Notes: generated from the sequence alone by a model not told the origin. A stretch of DNA of 64,000 nucleotides from Limnohabitans sp. G3-2 (GCF_002778275.1 NZ_NESG01000003.1:62001-126000), one strand, 5' to 3'; shown: positions 54,382 through 63,268, counted from the stretch's first letter. A program made the numbers and translations.

Positions 54382-55091
54382 CCGTGCAAATCCATGGTTA
54401 CTACCAACTCAAAATCGGCGCCTCGCCGAGGCTCGATGAACAGGGCCATCTGCCCAAAACGGCACACAGGCAGTGTTTCAAAACGCGCTTGTGCGGCTTG
54501 GAAAAAGGCCGCTTTAACCTCTGGCGGAGATGTGCCCAGTGGCCCGGTCAACGAGAGGTGAAACTGAAAATGGTCCAGCACCCACGGGTAGCCCCATGCC
54601 AGCAGCAAGCGGTCTTGTTCGGGCGTCAGGCGGGCTTGGCGGCGGCGCGCCAACTCGGCATCCGGCAAGGGCTGGGCCAGTGGGTGCAACTGCTGCACAC
54701 AGGCTGCGGCCATGGCATTCAACTGGGTCACGTCGCCTTGTGGGCGCAGGGCCAAAAACCCGCCGTGGTCGCTCACCTGAAGCGGTGGGAGGTCAAAAGC
54801 GGGCCATTGGCTGGCCAGTGCCTGCATGGCGCTGCGCAGTGCGGCCAGGCTTTGCCCATTGGCCAAGGTGAACGGCGCTTTGAGGGTGGCGTGCCAGCCG
54901 TAGCGGCGCGGGTCGGCGGTCAGGGCTCGCCATTGGGCCGGGTCTAGGCCTGGCATATCGGGCGGGGCATAAGTCGCCCCACTGGCCGCGCATCGCCCCA
55001 ACCATTGGCTGCCCGCTTGCCACCAGTCGCTGTGGACCTCGGGCACAAAATACACCGCACAGCGGTAGGGCAACAGCTGCTCAGAGTTCAT
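54378..55091 (-). CDS. DUF1045 phosphonate-metabolism protein (2H phosphoesterase fold)
   Basis: A 237-residue protein of DUF1045, which occurs with C-P lyase genes. Two H-x-T/S-x motifs of the 2H phosphoesterase superfamily are visible: HATL at 67-70 and HLSL at 178-181, separated by about 110 residues. phnP, whose product opens the cyclic ribose phosphate made by C-P lyase, is not in the window. A 2H enzyme at this place could do that step; this is inference. It overlaps phnF by 11 bases and phnN by four. Confidence 0.85.
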   Translation of the reverse strand: MNSEQLLPYRCAVYFVPEVHSDWWQAGSQWLGRCAASGATYAPPDMPGLDPAQWRALTADPRRYGWHATLKAPFTLANGQSLAALRSAMQALASQWPAFDLPPLQVSDHGGFLALRPQGDVTQLNAMAAACVQQLHPLAQPLPDAELARRRQARLTPEQDRLLLAWGYPWVLDHFQFHLSLTGPLGTSPPEVKAAFFQAAQARFETLPVCRFGQMALFIEPRRGADFELVVTMDLHG

Positions 55092-55863
55092 CGTTTTTCA
55101 CCGTCAAAGTCACGCGGTCACCTGCAAACCAGGCCAAAGCAAATTCAATGGGCACGCCCTCAGGGTCCACGTTCACACTGCTGACCAACAGCACGGGGCG
55201 CGTGTTCACTTGGCGCAGCAGAGTCGCCACTTCGGGGCTGGGCATGCGGGCGCTGATGCGGCTTTCTTGCCGCTGGTAGTCGCTCACGCCATGCTGGGCA
55301 AACGCTTCGGTGATCGAACCACTTCGGCCCACAGCATCGGCCAGGCCCGCAAAGCGCGGCAGCGGAAAGTAGCGTTCGCTCACATGCAGGGGTTGTCCGG
55401 CGCCCTCCCCCAGCACCTGCAGGCAAAGCAAGGGGCTGCCCACACCCACCTTGAGCGCCTGGGCTTGGTCGGCCAGGGCCAAGACGTGGCGCGACTGCAA
55501 AATTTGCAAGCCCCCCCGCACACCCGCTTGTGCCAGGCTGTGCCGGTGGCGTGTGCGTTTGCCCAAAGCCAAATCGACCGCAAAGGCCTCAACAAATGTG
55601 CCGCGCCCTTGCGTGGAGCGCACCAGGCCACGTTGGCCCAGATGGGCCAAGGAGCGGCGAATGGTGTGCCGGTTGACGCCAAACTGCTCGGCCAATGCGT
55701 GTTCGGATGGCAAGCGTTCACCGGGCGTGTACTGGCCTTGCCCGATCGCATCGGCCAATTGCTGGGCGATGCGCGACCAAAAACTGTCGCGCTCGGGCGG
55801 CTCTGAGCCAGTGGCATCGATCTGCGGCAAAGTCAGCACCCCAAAAACAGAACCGTTTGTCAT
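55081..55863 (-). CDS. phnF: GntR-family transcriptional regulator PhnF
   Basis: A 260-residue regulator. The N-terminal winged helix has ERLPSEHALAEQFGVNRHTI and RRSLAHLGQRGLVRSTQGRGTF; the C-terminal UTRA (HutC-type) effector domain has VGSPLLCLQVL and HVSERYFP. PhnF proteins repress C-P lyase genes and respond to a phosphorus compound. It diverges from phnG; an inverted repeat at 55906-55917 in the 73-base gap may be its operator. Start 55863 is preferred to one 23 codons upstream that would run into that gap. Confidence 0.88.
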   Translation of the reverse strand: MTNGSVFGVLTLPQIDATGSEPPERDSFWSRIAQQLADAIGQGQYTPGERLPSEHALAEQFGVNRHTIRRSLAHLGQRGLVRSTQGRGTFVEAFAVDLALGKRTRHRHSLAQAGVRGGLQILQSRHVLALADQAQALKVGVGSPLLCLQVLGEGAGQPLHVSERYFPLPRFAGLADAVGRSGSITEAFAQHGVSDYQRQESRISARMPSPEVATLLRQVNTRPVLLVSSVNVDPEGVPIEFALAWFAGDRVTLTVKNDEL

Positions 55864-55905
55864 GAAAGCTACACATGGATTGCCTAAGCTGGCCAGGTGT
55901 TTAAG

Positions 55906-55917
55906 TTGTATAGACAA
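55906..55917. promoter_or_regulatory. Candidate PhnF operator
   Basis: TTGTATAGACAA: TTGT/ACAA half-sites four bases apart, in the phnF-phnG gap, similar to sites of HutC/PhnF-type regulators. Only one copy is seen. Confidence 0.45.
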
Positions 55918-55936
55918 GCTACAGGGTGCCACAGCG

Positions 55937-56446
55937 ATGTTTCAATCATTTGACAATGCCGGCGGGCAACGGCCGACCACACGTCCCGAGTGGATGGCCT
56001 TGTTGGCCCGAGCGCCGCAGAAATTGCTCGACGGCGCATTGCCCCAGCAAGGCCGCGCAGCCCCGCAGTGGCTGCGCAAACCCGAAACAGGCTTGATGAT
56101 GGTTCAGGGCCGCGCAGGCGGCACGGGTGAGCGCTTCAACCTGGGCGAAATCACCGTGACCCGCTGTGCTTTGCGCCTGCCCGGCGCGGACGCACAGGCC
56201 CCGGTGGGGGTGGCCTATGTGCTGGGTCGCAACCACCGACAAGCGCAACTGGCCGCGATGGCCGACGCCCTGCTGCAAGACCCTGCAGAGCGGGAGTTGC
56301 TGGAAGAAAAGCTGTTGAAACCCGTGCGTGAGCACCTGCAGCAGCACCGGGCCGAGCGTCATGACCGAGCCCAAACCACCAAGGTGGACTTTCTCACGGT
56401 GGCCCGTGAAGCCGGCAGTGGTGATGACGAAGGAGAAGACGCATGA
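55937..56446 (+). CDS. phnG: C-P lyase core subunit PhnG
   Basis: Part of the PhnGHIJ core complex that links methylphosphonate-type substrates to ribose and cleaves the C-P bond. Length 169 residues. Family blocks: RPEWMALLARAP near the start, FNLGEITVTRCALRL and VGVAYVLGRNHRQAQLAAMADALLQDP. The ATG at 55937 opens the conserved N-terminus. Its stop overlaps the phnH start (ATGA), and all genes to phnM follow with little or no gap. Confidence 0.93.
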   Translation: MFQSFDNAGGQRPTTRPEWMALLARAPQKLLDGALPQQGRAAPQWLRKPETGLMMVQGRAGGTGERFNLGEITVTRCALRLPGADAQAPVGVAYVLGRNHRQAQLAAMADALLQDPAERELLEEKLLKPVREHLQQHRAERHDRAQTTKVDFLTVAREAGSGDDEGEDA

Positions 56447-57075
56447 ACGCCCCCATCATCAAAACCCCCGATTTGCAAAACATCGTGGCCGGCTTCGACC
56501 ACGAGGCCTTTGGCAGCCAAGCGGTGTTTCGTGTGGCGCTGGATGCCTTGTCGCACCCAGGTCGCGTGTTCGACATGCCCCTTGACACGGCGCTGCCGCG
56601 TCAAGGTCATTGCGCCGCCGCGGCATTGCTGCTGGGCTTGCTCGACGCCGACACCACCTTGTGGCTGTCGCCGTCGCTGGCCAGCAGCGATGCGCCTGCT
56701 TGGTTGCGTTTTCACACCGGTTGCCACATCGTGACCGATGCGGCGGCTGCGCAGTTTGTGTGGGTGGCGCAAGGTGACGACATGCCGCAGCTGAGCAGCC
56801 TGCAGTTGGGCAGCGACGCCTACCCCGACCAGTCGGCCACCTGTGTACTCGAAGTGGACAGCCTGCACAGCGATGGCGGTACTTGGCGCTTGCAAGGCCC
56901 CGGCATTCCCACAGAGCGAAGCTTGCGCGTGCGTGGCATGGCACCTGAATTTGCCCTGCAATGGGCCGACAACCACGCCAGCTTCCCCAGGGGGGTGGAT
57001 GTTTACCTTTGCACCGCCACACACATTGCGGGTCTGCCGCGCACCACCCGCATCTTGCCAGCCACGGAGTCCTGA
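56443..57075 (+). CDS. phnH: C-P lyase core subunit PhnH
   Basis: A 210-residue subunit of the C-P lyase core. Conserved parts include HEAFGSQAVFRVALDALSHPG, then the ALLLGLLDADTTLW stretch and RTHTG-type FHTGCHIV, and the C-terminal GVDVYLCTATHIAGLPRTTR. It is coupled to phnG by ATGA; phnI starts two bases after its stop. Confidence 0.93.
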   Translation: MNAPIIKTPDLQNIVAGFDHEAFGSQAVFRVALDALSHPGRVFDMPLDTALPRQGHCAAAALLLGLLDADTTLWLSPSLASSDAPAWLRFHTGCHIVTDAAAAQFVWVAQGDDMPQLSSLQLGSDAYPDQSATCVLEVDSLHSDGGTWRLQGPGIPTERSLRVRGMAPEFALQWADNHASFPRGVDVYLCTATHIAGLPRTTRILPATES

Positions 57076-57076
57076 C

Positions 57077-58225
57077 ATGTACGTTGCCGTCAAAGGCGGA
57101 GAAACCGCCATCCTCAACAGCTACAAGTTGCTCGCCGCACAACGCCGGGGTGACCCTTTGCAGCCCGAACTCACCGTGAGCCAGATCTGCCAGCAGCTCA
57201 AGCTCTCGGTGGACCGCGTCATGACCGAAGGCTCGGTCTACGACCCCGAACTGGCCGCGCTGGCCATCAAACAAGCCAGTGGCGACTTGGTCGAGGCCAT
57301 CTTTCTGTTGCGTGCCTACCGGGCCACCTTGCCGCGTCTGGGCAGCACCTGTCCGCTGGACACCAGCCACATGCAACTGGACCGCCGCATTTCGGCCACT
57401 TTCAAAGACTTGCCCGGTGGGCAGGTCTTGGGCCCGACTTACGACTACACCCAGCGCCTGCTCGATTTCAGTTTGTTGGCCGAGGCCCCAACGTTGGACA
57501 GCCCAGCCCCAGAAGTGGCCACGGCACCCCTGGCTGACACAGCCGCTGAAGCGGTGCCTCGCGTGGTGGACCTGCTCAACCAAGAAGGCTTGATTGAAAA
57601 ATTTGAGCCCCAGGCGGGCGACCCCGCGCCTTCTGATTTGACCCGTGAGCCCCTGCGCTTTCCGGCGGGTCGCGCCACCCGTTTGCAAAACCTGGCGCGG
57701 GGCGACGAAGGCTTTTTGTTGGCCATGGCCTATTCGACCCAGCGCGGTTATTCACACACCCACCCCTTTGTGGGCGAGGTGCGCTTGGGGCAGGTGGCGG
57801 TCGAGATCGAACCCGAGGAGCTGGGGTTTGCCATCTCGATCGGTGACATCGAGATCACCGAATGCGAGATGGTCAACCAGTTTGGCGGCAGCAAGACCGA
57901 GCCACCGAAATTCACCCGTGGCTACGGCTTGGCCTTTGGCCACAGCGAGCGCAAAGCCATGGCCATGAGCTTGGTCGACCGCGCTTTGCGCGCCGACGAA
58001 TTGGGTGAAGCCATCGAGTCACCCGCCCAAATGCAGGAATTCGTGCTCTCGCACAGTGACAGCTTGGAGGCCTCGGGTTTTGTGCAACACCTGAAGTTGC
58101 CGCATTACGTGGATTTTCAGTCGGAGCTGGAGCTGGTGCGCAAGATGCGCGCGCAGGGCCATGCGCCTGAAATGGCTTGCGCCACAGCACCCACAGCCGA
58201 CACCCGCCTGAAGGAAACACCATGA
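57077..58225 (+). CDS. phnI: C-P lyase core subunit PhnI
   Basis: A 382-residue subunit that, with ATP, replaces adenine by the phosphonate at ribose C1'. Conserved starts and blocks: MYVAVKGGETAILNSYKLL, GYSHTHPFVGEVRLG with the metal-binding histidines, ECEMVNQFGG and GYGLAFGHSERKAMAMSLVD. Its stop overlaps the phnJ ATG by four bases. Confidence 0.95.
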   Translation: MYVAVKGGETAILNSYKLLAAQRRGDPLQPELTVSQICQQLKLSVDRVMTEGSVYDPELAALAIKQASGDLVEAIFLLRAYRATLPRLGSTCPLDTSHMQLDRRISATFKDLPGGQVLGPTYDYTQRLLDFSLLAEAPTLDSPAPEVATAPLADTAAEAVPRVVDLLNQEGLIEKFEPQAGDPAPSDLTREPLRFPAGRATRLQNLARGDEGFLLAMAYSTQRGYSHTHPFVGEVRLGQVAVEIEPEELGFAISIGDIEITECEMVNQFGGSKTEPPKFTRGYGLAFGHSERKAMAMSLVDRALRADELGEAIESPAQMQEFVLSHSDSLEASGFVQHLKLPHYVDFQSELELVRKMRAQGHAPEMACATAPTADTRLKETP

Positions 58226-59154
58226 ACGCCCCCAGCGAATGGTCAGCAGTGACTGACCTGCGCAACGCCTTGCCGCAGAGCACCGCACCCGATGTGAACT
58301 TCGCTTACCTGGACGAGCGCACCAAACGCATGATCCGCCGCGCCATCTTGAAGGCTGTGGCGATTCCGGGTTACCAAGTGCCGTTTGGTTCGCGCGAGAT
58401 GCCTCTGCCGTACGGATGGGGCACAGGCGGCATCCAGGTCACCGCCTCGGTGATTGGCCCGCAAGACGTGCTCAAGGTCATTGACCAAGGCTCGGACGAC
58501 ACCGTCAACGCCGTCAACATCCGCCGCTTTTTCGAGCGCACAGCGGGTGTGGACACCACCACCCGAACGCACGAGGCCACGCTGATCCAGACGCGCCACC
58601 GCATCCCAGAAAAGCCCCTGACCGAAGGGCAAATCATCGTTTACCAAGTGCCGGTGCCCGAGCCCATGCAGCGCCTGGAGCCCCGCGAGACCGAAACCCG
58701 CACCCTGCATGGTTTGGCCGAATACGGCTTGATGCATGTGAAGCTGTACGAGGACATTGCGCGCTACGGCCACATCGCCACCACCTACGACTACCCGGTC
58801 ATGGTGAACCAGCGTTACATCATGTCGCCTTCGCCGATCCCAAAGTTCGACAACCCCAAAATGCACATGAACCCGGCGCTGCAGCTGTTTGGTGCGGGCC
58901 GCGAAAAACGCATCTACGCGGTCCCGCCTTACACCCCGGTGGAAAGCCTGGCCTTTGACGACCACCCGTTTGAGGTGCAACAGTGGAACGCCGCTTGTGC
59001 GCTGTGCGGCGCCACCGACTCGTTTTTGGACGAAGTCATCACCGATGACAAGGGCGCACGCATGCATGTCTGCTCCGACTCCGATCACTGCCAAACCCGT
59101 CAGGACGAAGCAGGCATCGTAGGCACCCCAGCAACGGACGAGTTGGCGCCATGA
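58222..59154 (+). CDS. phnJ: C-P lyase radical SAM enzyme PhnJ
   Basis: Radical SAM enzyme that breaks the carbon-phosphorus bond, releasing the alkane and ribose cyclic phosphate. Length 310 residues. The Fe-S and radical cysteines are Cys259, Cys262, Cys284 and Cys290 (CALC, then VCSDSDHC), matching the unusual C-x2-C-x21-C-x5-C arrangement of the family. The start at 58222 is fixed by the ATGA overlap with phnI. It is followed by a GNAT gene with another ATGA overlap. Confidence 0.96.
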   Translation: MNAPSEWSAVTDLRNALPQSTAPDVNFAYLDERTKRMIRRAILKAVAIPGYQVPFGSREMPLPYGWGTGGIQVTASVIGPQDVLKVIDQGSDDTVNAVNIRRFFERTAGVDTTTRTHEATLIQTRHRIPEKPLTEGQIIVYQVPVPEPMQRLEPRETETRTLHGLAEYGLMHVKLYEDIARYGHIATTYDYPVMVNQRYIMSPSPIPKFDNPKMHMNPALQLFGAGREKRIYAVPPYTPVESLAFDDHPFEVQQWNAACALCGATDSFLDEVITDDKGARMHVCSDSDHCQTRQDEAGIVGTPATDELAP

Positions 59155-59615
59155 GCCTGTTGATCCGCGAAGCCACCGAGGACGACTTGCCCGCTGTGCT
59201 GGCTTTGTACGCGCAGCCTGCCATGGACAACGGCAAGGTGTTGACACCCGATGAGGCCCAAAGGGTGCTGGCCCAATTTCGCCAATACCCCAGCTACCGT
59301 TTGTGGGTGGCGTGTGAGCTTGCATCCGATGCTGCCAACGACGGCGCCGTGGTCGGCACCTACGCCTTGCTCATCATGCACAACTTGGCGCACCAGGGCA
59401 CGCCCTCGGCCATCGTAGAAGACGTGGTGGTGTGCGCCGCGCGGCAAGGCCAAGGCATTGGCCAGCAGATGATGCAGCACGCGCAGCAGCAAGCGCGGTT
59501 GGCCGGTTGTTACAAGCTGGTGCTGTCGTCCAACCAAAAGCGCGAACGCGCACATGCCTTTTACGAGTCGCTGGGTTTTCAGCGGCACGGCTTCAGTTTT
59601 GTGATCGGGATTTGA
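59151..59615 (+). CDS. GNAT acetyltransferase within the phn operon (PhnO-like role possible)
   Basis: A 154-residue N-acetyltransferase. The acetyl-CoA loop is CAARQGQGIGQQMMQHA (R/Q-x-x-G-x-G/A), with VEDVVVCAA before it and the C-terminal HAFYESLGFQRHGFSF. It lies between phnJ and phnK, overlapping the phnJ stop by four bases. In E. coli, PhnO acetylates aminoalkylphosphonates before C-P cleavage; the insertion here suggests the same job, although sequence likeness to PhnO is only general. Confidence 0.83.
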   Translation: MSLLIREATEDDLPAVLALYAQPAMDNGKVLTPDEAQRVLAQFRQYPSYRLWVACELASDAANDGAVVGTYALLIMHNLAHQGTPSAIVEDVVVCAARQGQGIGQQMMQHAQQQARLAGCYKLVLSSNQKRERAHAFYESLGFQRHGFSFVIGI

Positions 59616-59616
59616 G

Positions 59617-60405
59617 ATGGACACTCTGGACAACCCCTTGCCTTTGCTGCGCGTGCGCGGTGTGGGCAAAAGCTATGGCGAGCGCGTCGCCCTGCACAGT
59701 GCCAGCTTCGACCTCTGGCCAGGTGAGGTCATGGCCGTGGTGGGTGAATCGGGCTCGGGCAAAACCACCTTGCTCAATGCGATTGCCGCACGCAGCCGCC
59801 CCGATGTCGGGCAGGTCGAGTTTTTGAGCCGCGACGGTCAGCTGCAAGACATTTACCGCATGACCGAAGCGCAGCAGCGTTTGCTGGCCCGCACCGACTG
59901 GGGCTTTGTGCACCAAAACGCAGCCGATGGCTTGCGCATGGACGTGTCGGCCGGGGCCAATGTCGGCGAGCGCCTGATGGGCCTGGGCGAGCGGCACTAT
60001 GGCCAACTGCGCAGCACGGCGCAAGACTGGTTGCAACGGGTCGAAATTGACGCGGCCCGCATCGACGATGTGCCCCGCACCTTTTCGGGCGGCATGCGCC
60101 AACGCCTGCAGATTGCACGCAATTTGGTGACACGGCCGCGTTTGGTGTTCATGGACGAACCCACCTCCGGGCTGGATGTGTCGGTGCAAGCGCGCTTGTT
60201 GGATTTGCTGCGCCAGCTCACACGCCAAATGCAATTGGCGGTGGTCATCGTCACCCACGATCTGGCCGTGGCCCGCTTGTTGGCCCACCGCATGATGGTC
60301 ATGCAGCGTGGCCAAGTGGTGGAAGCCGGCCTCACCGACCAGGTGTTGGACGACCCGCAACACCCCTACACCCAATTGCTGGTGTCATCGGTCTTGCAAC
60401 CTTGA
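59617..60405 (+). CDS. phnK: C-P lyase ABC-type ATPase PhnK
   Basis: A 262-residue ABC ATPase that docks on the PhnGHIJ core, not a membrane transporter. Walker A GESGSGKTTLLNAI, signature TFSGGMRQRLQIARNL, Walker B LVFMDEPTSGLDVS and H-loop VTHDLAVARL are intact, and the C-terminus ends DDPQHPYTQLL as in oligopeptide-type ATPases. It starts one base after the GNAT stop. phnL follows. Confidence 0.94.
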   Translation: MDTLDNPLPLLRVRGVGKSYGERVALHSASFDLWPGEVMAVVGESGSGKTTLLNAIAARSRPDVGQVEFLSRDGQLQDIYRMTEAQQRLLARTDWGFVHQNAADGLRMDVSAGANVGERLMGLGERHYGQLRSTAQDWLQRVEIDAARIDDVPRTFSGGMRQRLQIARNLVTRPRLVFMDEPTSGLDVSVQARLLDLLRQLTRQMQLAVVIVTHDLAVARLLAHRMMVMQRGQVVEAGLTDQVLDDPQHPYTQLLVSSVLQP

Positions 60406-60422
60406 ACCTCAGAGAGCTTTTT

Positions 60423-61127
60423 ATGCTGCACATGAAACAGGTGTCCAAGCGCTTCACGCTGCACAACCAAAATGGGGCCGAGCTGCAAGTGCTCCACCAA
60501 GTGGACTTGTCGGTGGGGGCGGGCGAGTGCGTGGTGCTGGACGGCCCCTCCGGCATGGGCAAGAGCACATTGCTCAAACTCATTTATGCCAACTACCGTG
60601 CCACCAGTGGTCAGATCGAAGTGCGCCAAGCCAGTGGCGGCGTGCTGGATCTGACGCAAGCGACCCCCCGCGAGTTGGTGCGCATGCGCCGCGACACGGT
60701 GGGCTATGTCAGCCAGTTTTTGCGCGTCATTCCCCGGGTGTCGGCGCTGGATGTCGTGGCCGAGCCCTTGATCGAAGACGCGGCGGACCAGCCCGAGGCG
60801 ATCGAAGCCGCCAGGGCACAAGCCCGTGTGTGGCTGACCCGCTTGCGCATTCCTGAGCGCTTGTGGCACTTGCCCCCCGCCACCTTCTCGGGTGGTGAAC
60901 AGCAGCGCATCAACATTGCACGCAACATGATCAAACCCCGCCCCATCCTTTTGTTGGACGAGCCGACCGCTTCGCTGGATGCGGCCAACACCCAAACCGT
61001 GATCGACTTGATCCATGAGGCCGTGGGCCGGGGTGCCGCATTGGTGGGCATCTTCCATGACGCGCATGTGGGCGCTGCAGTGGCCACGCGCCGCATCGAT
61101 GTGGCCCAGTTCAGGAGCGCCGCATGA
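60423..61127 (+). CDS. phnL: C-P lyase ABC-type ATPase PhnL
   Basis: A 234-residue ABC ATPase, second nucleotide-binding partner of the C-P lyase. Walker A DGPSGMGKSTLLKLI, signature TFSGGEQQRINIARNM and Walker B ILLLDEPTASLDA are present; the H-loop histidine is in GIFHDAHVG. The ATG at 60423 was chosen; an ATG three codons later is also possible. The stop overlaps the phnM start (ATGA). Confidence 0.93.
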   Translation: MLHMKQVSKRFTLHNQNGAELQVLHQVDLSVGAGECVVLDGPSGMGKSTLLKLIYANYRATSGQIEVRQASGGVLDLTQATPRELVRMRRDTVGYVSQFLRVIPRVSALDVVAEPLIEDAADQPEAIEAARAQARVWLTRLRIPERLWHLPPATFSGGEQQRINIARNMIKPRPILLLDEPTASLDAANTQTVIDLIHEAVGRGAALVGIFHDAHVGAAVATRRIDVAQFRSAA

Positions 61128-62293
61128 GCCAAGCGATGTTGGGTTCCGCCGTCTTCAAAAATGCCCGCTTGGTCTTGCCCACCGAAGTGGTGCAAGGCAG
61201 TGTGGCCGCCCAGGGCGGTCGCATCCATTCGGTGGACCAGGGCCCCGCCTCTGACGCGCAAGGCTGGGACCTGGAGGGCGACTACCTCATGCCCGGTTTT
61301 GTCGAGATGCACACCGACAACTTCGAGCGCCACCTCATGCCTCGGCCCAAAGTGCAGTGGGCCGAAATGCCCGCCTTGATCGCGCACGACGCCGAAGTGA
61401 CGGCTGCGGGCATCACCACCGTGTTTGACGCATTGGGCGTGGGCGATGCCGACCCCGACAGCTTGCGCGGCAGCACCTGGGACACGGTGATCAGCACGAT
61501 CGAGCAGTGCACCCAGCAAAACCTGCTGCGGGCCGACCACCATTTGCATGTGCGCTGCGAGTTGCCTGCGCCCAACACCATCGATTTGTTCAAGCCCTTT
61601 CAGGGTCATCCACGACTGTCGCTGATTTCGCTGATGGACCACACGCCAGGGCAGCGCCAATGGGAAAACATCGAGGTGGCCCGGGTGTACTACACCGGCA
61701 AAAAAGGCTGGTCCAACGAAAAGTTTGAACGCCAAGTGGCCTTGTCTGCCGAGTTGCAAGACCGTTATGCCCAGCCGCACCGTGCCTATTTTGTGGATTA
61801 CTGCCGCAGCCACGGCATCGCCTTGGCCAGCCATGACGACACCACCGTGGCCCATGTGGAACAGGCCCACGCAGAAGGCGCGAGCATGTCGGAGTTTCCG
61901 ACCACTTTGTTGGCGGCGCGTACCGCGCACACGCATGGCTTGCTCAATGTGATGGGTGGGCCCAACGTGGTGCGGGGCGGCTCGCATTCCGGCAACGTGG
62001 CCGCGTCCGAGTTGGCCCGTCACGGCCTGCTTGACATTTTGTCGTCCGATTACGTGCCCGGCAGCATGCTGAGCGCCGTGCTTCGGTTGGTGGACGACGG
62101 CATCTTGACCCTGCCGCAAGCCGTCGCCACTGTCTCGCACAACCCGGCGCAAGCCACAGGCCTGAAAGACCGGGGCCAGATTGCCCAGGGCTTGCGGGCT
62201 GATTTGATCCAGGTGCGTGTGGTGGAGATGGCCCAAGGCCAACGCCATGCGGTGGTGCGTGCGGTGTGGCGAGAAGGCATTCGGGTCCTTTGA
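61124..62293 (+). CDS. phnM: Alpha-D-ribose 1-methylphosphonate 5-triphosphate diphosphatase PhnM
   Basis: Amidohydrolase-fold enzyme that removes pyrophosphate before the PhnJ step. Length 389 residues. Metal-site motifs: MPGFVEMHTDNFERHLMPRP, with H-x-D in place of the usual H-x-H, the carboxylated-lysine region YYTGKKGWSNEKFE, ALASHDDTTVAHV and the late Asp in DILSSDYVPGSM. It closes the phn operon as seen; no phnCDE transporter or phnP is in the window. Confidence 0.95.
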   Translation: MSQAMLGSAVFKNARLVLPTEVVQGSVAAQGGRIHSVDQGPASDAQGWDLEGDYLMPGFVEMHTDNFERHLMPRPKVQWAEMPALIAHDAEVTAAGITTVFDALGVGDADPDSLRGSTWDTVISTIEQCTQQNLLRADHHLHVRCELPAPNTIDLFKPFQGHPRLSLISLMDHTPGQRQWENIEVARVYYTGKKGWSNEKFERQVALSAELQDRYAQPHRAYFVDYCRSHGIALASHDDTTVAHVEQAHAEGASMSEFPTTLLAARTAHTHGLLNVMGGPNVVRGGSHSGNVAASELARHGLLDILSSDYVPGSMLSAVLRLVDDGILTLPQAVATVSHNPAQATGLKDRGQIAQGLRADLIQVRVVEMAQGQRHAVVRAVWREGIRVL

Positions 62294-62320
62294 CCGCCTG
62301 ATGCACGCGACCCCAAATGT

Positions 62321-62338
62321 TTGTCACGCATTTTTCAT
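62321..62338 (+). promoter_or_regulatory. PhoB-like box before the TRAP genes
   Basis: TTGTCAC-GCAT-TTTTCAT, with 7-4-7 spacing, 31 bases before the TatT start. Each half matches CTGTCAT in five of seven positions. Confidence 0.45.
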
Positions 62339-62368
62339 GCACTGTACATAAACTGACATTTTTCTCGG

Positions 62369-63268
62369 ATGCCCATCTTGATTGATCTCATGCGCCTCAT
62401 CAGGTGTACGGCCCTGCTGGTGTTGGCTTTTGGCTTGAGCGCTTGTGTGCCACGTCAATTGCTGGTCAATGGTGCGGCCGACGCACTGTCGGCGCAAGGC
62501 CAGGCCGAAGAACAAGACATCGGTCTGGCCCGTGAGGCCAGTGCTTTTTATCTGAAGTTGTCCGAGTCTTTGCTGCGACAGTCGCCGGGGCATTTGGCTT
62601 TGGCCGAATCGGTGGCTTCAGGTTTCACGCAATATGCCTATGCCTTTGTGGCCTCGGAAGCCGAGCGTTTGGTGAGTCAAGACGCCAAAGCTGCACACCA
62701 ACTCAACGAACGTGCCCGTCGCCTTTACCAGCGAGCGCACCGCCATGCCATGGCCGCCTTGGTCCTTTCTCAGCCTGGATTGATGGCGGCTTTGGCCCAA
62801 CCCACGGGCCTGCCCGCTGGGATGATCAAACCCGAACAATTGGGCGTGGCCTATTGGGCAGCGGCGTCTTGGGGGGCCTGTATTGCCTTGTCCAAAGACG
62901 ATCCGGATGCCGTGGCCGACTTGCCTTTGGCGGTTCGTTTGGCGGAAGGTGTTTGGCGCACCTCGCCCAGCTTTGGCCAAGGCGCTGCGGCCAGCCTCAT
63001 GGGCAACTTCGAGGCGGCACGGCCCGGTGGTTCCATGGTCAAGGCCGCCGCCTACTTCGACCAAGCCATTCAGGCCGGTGACGGCCAAAACCCAGCCCCT
63101 TATGTAGCCAAAGCCGAGGCGATAGCGCAGCCCGCGGGTGATCGTCAAGCCTTTGAAGCCCTGTTGCAACAGGCCTTGTCGGTGAGTGCTCAGCGCATGG
63201 ATGTGTCCAGCCAAGTGATGCGTCACCGTGCGCAGTGGCTGCTGGACAGTGCAGATGATCTTTTTTGA
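62369..63268 (+). CDS. TRAP transporter T-component (TatT) family lipoprotein
   Basis: A 299-residue lipoprotein: signal with lipobox LSAC (the Cys lies about residue 26), then an all-helical tetratricopeptide-like body with repeats around YAFVASEAERLVSQDA and LNERARRLYQRAHRHAM. TatT proteins form a complex with the DctP receptor in some TRAP systems (Treponema Tp0956/Tp0957). The dctP gene starts right after the stop, which supports the pairing. An ATG at 62390 is an alternative start closer to the signal peptide. Confidence 0.83.
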   Translation: MPILIDLMRLIRCTALLVLAFGLSACVPRQLLVNGAADALSAQGQAEEQDIGLAREASAFYLKLSESLLRQSPGHLALAESVASGFTQYAYAFVASEAERLVSQDAKAAHQLNERARRLYQRAHRHAMAALVLSQPGLMAALAQPTGLPAGMIKPEQLGVAYWAAASWGACIALSKDDPDAVADLPLAVRLAEGVWRTSPSFGQGAAASLMGNFEAARPGGSMVKAAAYFDQAIQAGDGQNPAPYVAKAEAIAQPAGDRQAFEALLQQALSVSAQRMDVSSQVMRHRAQWLLDSADDLF

